Source: Flavobacteriales bacterium (GTDB taxonomy: Bacteria > Bacteroidota > Bacteroidia > Flavobacteriales > Flavobacteriaceae). Taken from it: 10,033 bases of DNA. The stretch is from NCBI GenBank assembly GCA_027008965.1, contig JALVDN010000218.1, forward strand, positions 1 to 10,033, in the 5' to 3' direction. Position 1 is the first letter of the stretch. The number at the start of each line of letters is the position of its first letter. The notes beneath the pieces were generated by a model, which was not told the origin of the DNA, made no database searches, and saw nothing but the letters and a program-made list of their open reading frames with translations. The position numbers and the translations under genes were made by a program. Shown here one piece after another: positions 7,491-10,033 of this stretch.

Positions 7491-9377
7491 TTACCTTTCA
7501 ATATCTTTGGATTTTATATATTTCTCATACCAGAGTTCAAAGACAAGTGCAAACCATGGTGCATTGATACTGACTATATTATTTGCATGCATTTCATTTA
7601 AATCTTTTTCAACAAGACTATACTTGTAAAGCTGATGGTCTTCAATTCTTTCTTTTGTCAAGTATGTATCAAAGAGTCCAAATAGATCACTACTGAACCA
7701 TTCAAAGAGAGGTATGCCAAATCCCATTTTCGGCCTATCGATTAGAGAGAGTGGAAGATAACGTTCGAGCACTTTGCGTAATAAATACTTACTTGTACCA
7801 TCTTTATATTTGTATTGAAAAGGGACTTGAGCCATAAACTCGGCAATGCGATGATCCAATAAAGGCTCCCTGCCTTCTATACTCACACTCATCGTTGCCC
7901 TATCTACTTTTGTCAGAATATCATCAACCATATAACGATGATAATCCCACAGCATCATTCCTTGCATCGGATGCTCTTTCTCACCTATAGAAAAAGAATC
8001 TGTAGATATATGATGCTTGATGCCCAGTACATTTTCCAAAGTTGTATTCTTGGAAAATTGTGTCATATTTTCATAAATACACTGCCACGTATTACAGAAA
8101 AACATTGCCTTTATCTGATCGACTCTATGAGAGAAATTACTAAAAGGCATGATTCTTGAGAAGCGTTTTAGAGGAATGAGAGATAAGACATTCGCTACAA
8201 GATGACGGATTGGAGCAGGAATCTTAAATACTCTGTCACCTATATACTGAGCTTTCCAATATCGGCTATACCCACAAAATATTTCATCTCCACCGTCTGC
8301 GCTCAAGACAACCTTGACACCATTTTCCTTCGCGACACGAGAAACGAGTGTTGTCGGTATTCCACTGCTATCACCAAAAGGTTCATCATAAATATTAACA
8401 AATTCGTTTAGTATCTTCCCTGCCTCCTCACTGTCAAGATACTTTTCTGTATGTTTTGTCCCCAAATACTCTGCAATTTCTTTTGCATACGGTGCTTCAT
8501 TATATTTTGCTTCTTTAAACCCAATAGTAAACGTATGTATGTTTCCATGGTGTTTCTGTAAAATTGCAGCTACGACTGAACTGTCAATTCCACCGCTCAA
8601 AAAAACACCTACTGGGACATCGGACACCATTCTGTATTTGAACGCATCAATCAAAAGTGCTTCAAGTTCATCTATCAACTCTTCTTCACTTTTTTTAAAC
8701 TTTGGTTTTTTGAAAAAATCATCAATATTCCAATACTGAATAACTTTAGAAATTTTATTTTTTTTCAAATCATATATCAAACAATGACCGGGTGGTACTT
8801 TGTGACAATCTTCCAAGATAGATAAATTTGATGAGATATAACCATATTGAAAATATTCATAAAGTGCAGCTTTGTTGATCTTGAGCTTTTCATAAAACTC
8901 CATTATCGGTCTTAATTCGCTGGCAAAGACAAATTTTTCTTGTCCCATACTGTAATATAGTGGTTTCACACCTATCCTGTCACGTATTAAATAGACCAAA
9001 TTTTCGTTAGTATCATAAAAAACAATCGCAAACATACCGATAAACTTGTCGACAGAAGAGACCCCCCACTTGTGAAAGGCTTTTAGGATCACTTCACTGT
9101 CACTGTCAGAGATGAAACTGTATCCTTCACTTATCAGTTCATCCCTTATCTCTTTATAATTATAGACTTCCCCATTATAGACCATAACAAGATGCTGATA
9201 CTTCATGGGCTGATGCCCATGTTGAGTCAAATCCAAAATAGACAATCTTGTGTGTCCCATTGAAAAACTGTCATTTTCATACATACCTGCATCATCCGGA
9301 CCTCTGTGTATAATACTGTTTAACATTCGCTCCAATTTAGCCCGATTCTTATGGTTGAATCCTACAATGCCACACAT
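7491..9377 (-). CDS. asnB: AsnB-type glutamine-dependent amidotransferase, first copy
   Basis: This 628-residue protein is a full-length asparagine synthetase (glutamine-hydrolysing) family member. The glutaminase domain shows Cys2, HRGPDD at 24-29, GHTRLSILD at 41-49, YNGEVYN at 67-73 and SDSEV at 92-96. The synthetase domain shows SGGIDSS at 261-267, SADGGDEIFCGYSRY at 359-373, and SIEGREPLLDHRI at 499-511, which keeps the Asp that the other copy lacks. The length and the DGGDE form match the AsnB-like group common in exopolysaccharide clusters, including the exosortase A-associated amidotransferases. It probably amidates an activated carboxylate on a sugar or precursor, though true asparagine synthesis cannot be excluded. 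It follows a CapK-like gene across a 71-base gap and is followed by another CapK-like gene. The ATG at 9377 is supported by the Met-Cys start required for the catalytic cysteine and by a good ribosome binding site. Confidence 0.93.
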   Translation of the reverse strand: MCGIVGFNHKNRAKLERMLNSIIHRGPDDAGMYENDSFSMGHTRLSILDLTQHGHQPMKYQHLVMVYNGEVYNYKEIRDELISEGYSFISDSDSEVILKAFHKWGVSSVDKFIGMFAIVFYDTNENLVYLIRDRIGVKPLYYSMGQEKFVFASELRPIMEFYEKLKINKAALYEYFQYGYISSNLSILEDCHKVPPGHCLIYDLKKNKISKVIQYWNIDDFFKKPKFKKSEEELIDELEALLIDAFKYRMVSDVPVGVFLSGGIDSSVVAAILQKHHGNIHTFTIGFKEAKYNEAPYAKEIAEYLGTKHTEKYLDSEEAGKILNEFVNIYDEPFGDSSGIPTTLVSRVAKENGVKVVLSADGGDEIFCGYSRYWKAQYIGDRVFKIPAPIRHLVANVLSLIPLKRFSRIMPFSNFSHRVDQIKAMFFCNTWQCIYENMTQFSKNTTLENVLGIKHHISTDSFSIGEKEHPMQGMMLWDYHRYMVDDILTKVDRATMSVSIEGREPLLDHRIAEFMAQVPFQYKYKDGTSKYLLRKVLERYLPLSLIDRPKMGFGIPLFEWFSSDLFGLFDTYLTKERIEDHQLYKYSLVEKDLNEMHANNIVSINAPWFALVFELWYEKYIKSKDIER

Positions 9378-9380
9378 TGA

Positions 9381-9388
9381 CTTCCTTT
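9381..9388 (-). promoter_or_regulatory. Ribosome binding site of the first AsnB-like gene
   Basis: The minus strand reads AAAGGAAG ending 3 bases before the ATG at 9377, with the AGGA core about 5 bases away. It confirms the Met-Cys start needed for a class II glutaminase. The rest of the 71-base gap holds no clear terminator or promoter. Confidence 0.6.
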
Positions 9389-9448
9389 CTCTTCATATTT
9401 TTCTCAGTATGCAATATAGACTTTGATCTTTCTTCATTGCATCATCTC

Positions 9449-10033
9449 TTATCCCAAATTTGTATAAGTATCTAAATCCAATTTCTGCACACACAGGATA
9501 CGTTTCCTGCGTGATGTATCCTCTATATGATCCACAAATTCAATACTAAAATCTATTTTGTTCTCTACGCGCTTCTGCATCTCATCGATTATATTTGCAG
9601 TATCTATCGATCCAGGATTGTCTGTAACGATACGCAAGACAACTTGACCCGGGGTATCTTGATAGAACTGCGCTTTTTGTATATGATCGTAAGAGGAGAA
9701 GTGCCCGGCACCAATGCTCAGTATCGGTATAACCTTCTTCTCTTTCGTGACTATAGACTCCTGCTTTCGACCCTGAATACTGCCGGCACTCTTCACAATA
9801 TCTGTTCCGGAATAGTATGTAGTACCTCCCAAATAGTCCTGTGTCACATAATTGATATAGGGCATGACAAAATTATCAAAAGAGGTACCGATGATCTCAC
9901 CTTGATAGTGTGTGACCAGACCGTAAGAGTTGAAAAAGCGATAATCTTCTCTATCTTTACGCCAAGCGGAAACGACCCTTTCTGTATGCCCGTAATGCGA
10001 GATGACTGTTGCATTGAAAAAGTTTTTAAAACT
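9449..10033 (-). CDS. CapK/PaaK-like adenylate-forming enzyme, C-terminal part (cut by window edge)
   Basis: The open frame runs unbroken to the right edge, so the Met at 9865 is internal and not the start. The 194 visible residues begin SFKNFFNATVISHYGHTERV and align without large gaps to residues from about 273 to the end of the full-length CapK-like protein at 6021-7430. Shared landmarks are HYGHTERV, NSYGL, GTSFDN-x-VMPYINY, IQGR, FYQDTPGQVVLRI and RRK...C-x-QKLD near the C-terminus; roughly half of the positions look identical. The hinge region reads GRKQES, again without the usual GR-x-x-D aspartate. The gene should encode a second enzyme activating a carboxylic acid as acyl-AMP, directly upstream of the first AsnB-like gene. 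GC is about 42% by count over 9481-10020, higher than in the full-length paralogue, so the copies are not a recent duplication. Confidence 0.82.
   Translation of the reverse strand, partial: SFKNFFNATVISHYGHTERVVSAWRKDREDYRFFNSYGLVTHYQGEIIGTSFDNFVMPYINYVTQDYLGGTTYYSGTDIVKSAGSIQGRKQESIVTKEKKVIPILSIGAGHFSSYDHIQKAQFYQDTPGQVVLRIVTDNPGSIDTANIIDEMQKRVENKIDFSIEFVDHIEDTSRRKRILCVQKLDLDTYTNLG
9861..9886. repeat. Conserved DNA patch shared with the CapK-like paralogue at 6448-6473
   Basis: Partner of the 26-base patch at 6448-6473, with 25 of 26 bases identical and the same orientation. It codes for the TSFDNFVMP segment. The flanking bases diverge quickly, so this is a conserved coding motif, possibly kept similar by gene conversion. 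Confidence 0.7.

Noticed and set aside
9378..9448. Small open frame MKKDQSLYCILRKI in the gap before the first AsnB-like gene
   Set aside because: It is only 14 codons, has no clear ribosome binding site and nothing suggests it is translated.
9449..9865. A short 138-residue gene starting at the Met at 9865
   Set aside because: The frame continues upstream to the right edge with residues matching the CapK-like paralogue (SFDNFV just before the Met), so this Met is internal.
1..10033. Mobile elements, CRISPR arrays, toxin-antitoxin or phage-defence systems
   Set aside because: No transposase, integrase, regularly spaced repeats, inverted terminal repeats or defence domains were seen; all gene content fits polysaccharide synthesis.

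Overview
This window looks like the interior of a bacterial surface-polysaccharide gene cluster (O-antigen, capsule or exopolysaccharide type). Every supported gene lies on the minus strand, so transcription runs from the right edge to the left edge. Genes are packed with gaps of 71 bases or less and overlap at two junctions, as in one long operon. Base composition is moderate to low in GC and very uneven (about 28 to 48% in blocks I counted by hand). No taxonomic marker is present. Gene content, composition and Shine-Dalgarno sites would suit a Campylobacterota member such as Sulfurovum or Sulfurimonas, but that is a weak guess.

In order of transcription: (1) the C-terminal 194 residues of a CapK/PaaK-like adenylate-forming enzyme, cut by the right edge; (2) a 628-residue AsnB-type glutamine-dependent amidotransferase; (3) a full-length 469-residue CapK/PaaK-like paralogue of gene 1; (4) a GT4-type glycosyltransferase; (5) a second, divergent AsnB-type amidotransferase of 598 residues; (6) a heparinase II/III-like protein; (7) a WbuB-like GT4 glycosyltransferase overlapping the previous gene by 4 bases; (8) the first 101 residues of a probable ATP-grasp ligase, overlapping gene 7 by 11 bases and cut by the left edge.

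Two glycosyltransferases would build the glycan. The AsnB-like, CapK-like and ATP-grasp proteins are all ATP-dependent carboxylate-activating enzymes, so the product may be a uronic-acid-containing glycan modified by amides, amino acids or acyl groups. The heparinase-like protein, from a family that often cleaves uronic-acid polymers, fits this. This pathway is inference; the substrates cannot be read from the sequence.

The features most worth a second look are the repeated CapK-like plus AsnB-like pairing, and abrupt composition breaks inside two intact genes (heparinase and the middle glycosyltransferase), which suggest mosaic genes. No tRNA, rRNA, CRISPR array, transposase or insertion-sequence end was seen, and no stretch over 300 bases lacks a gene.
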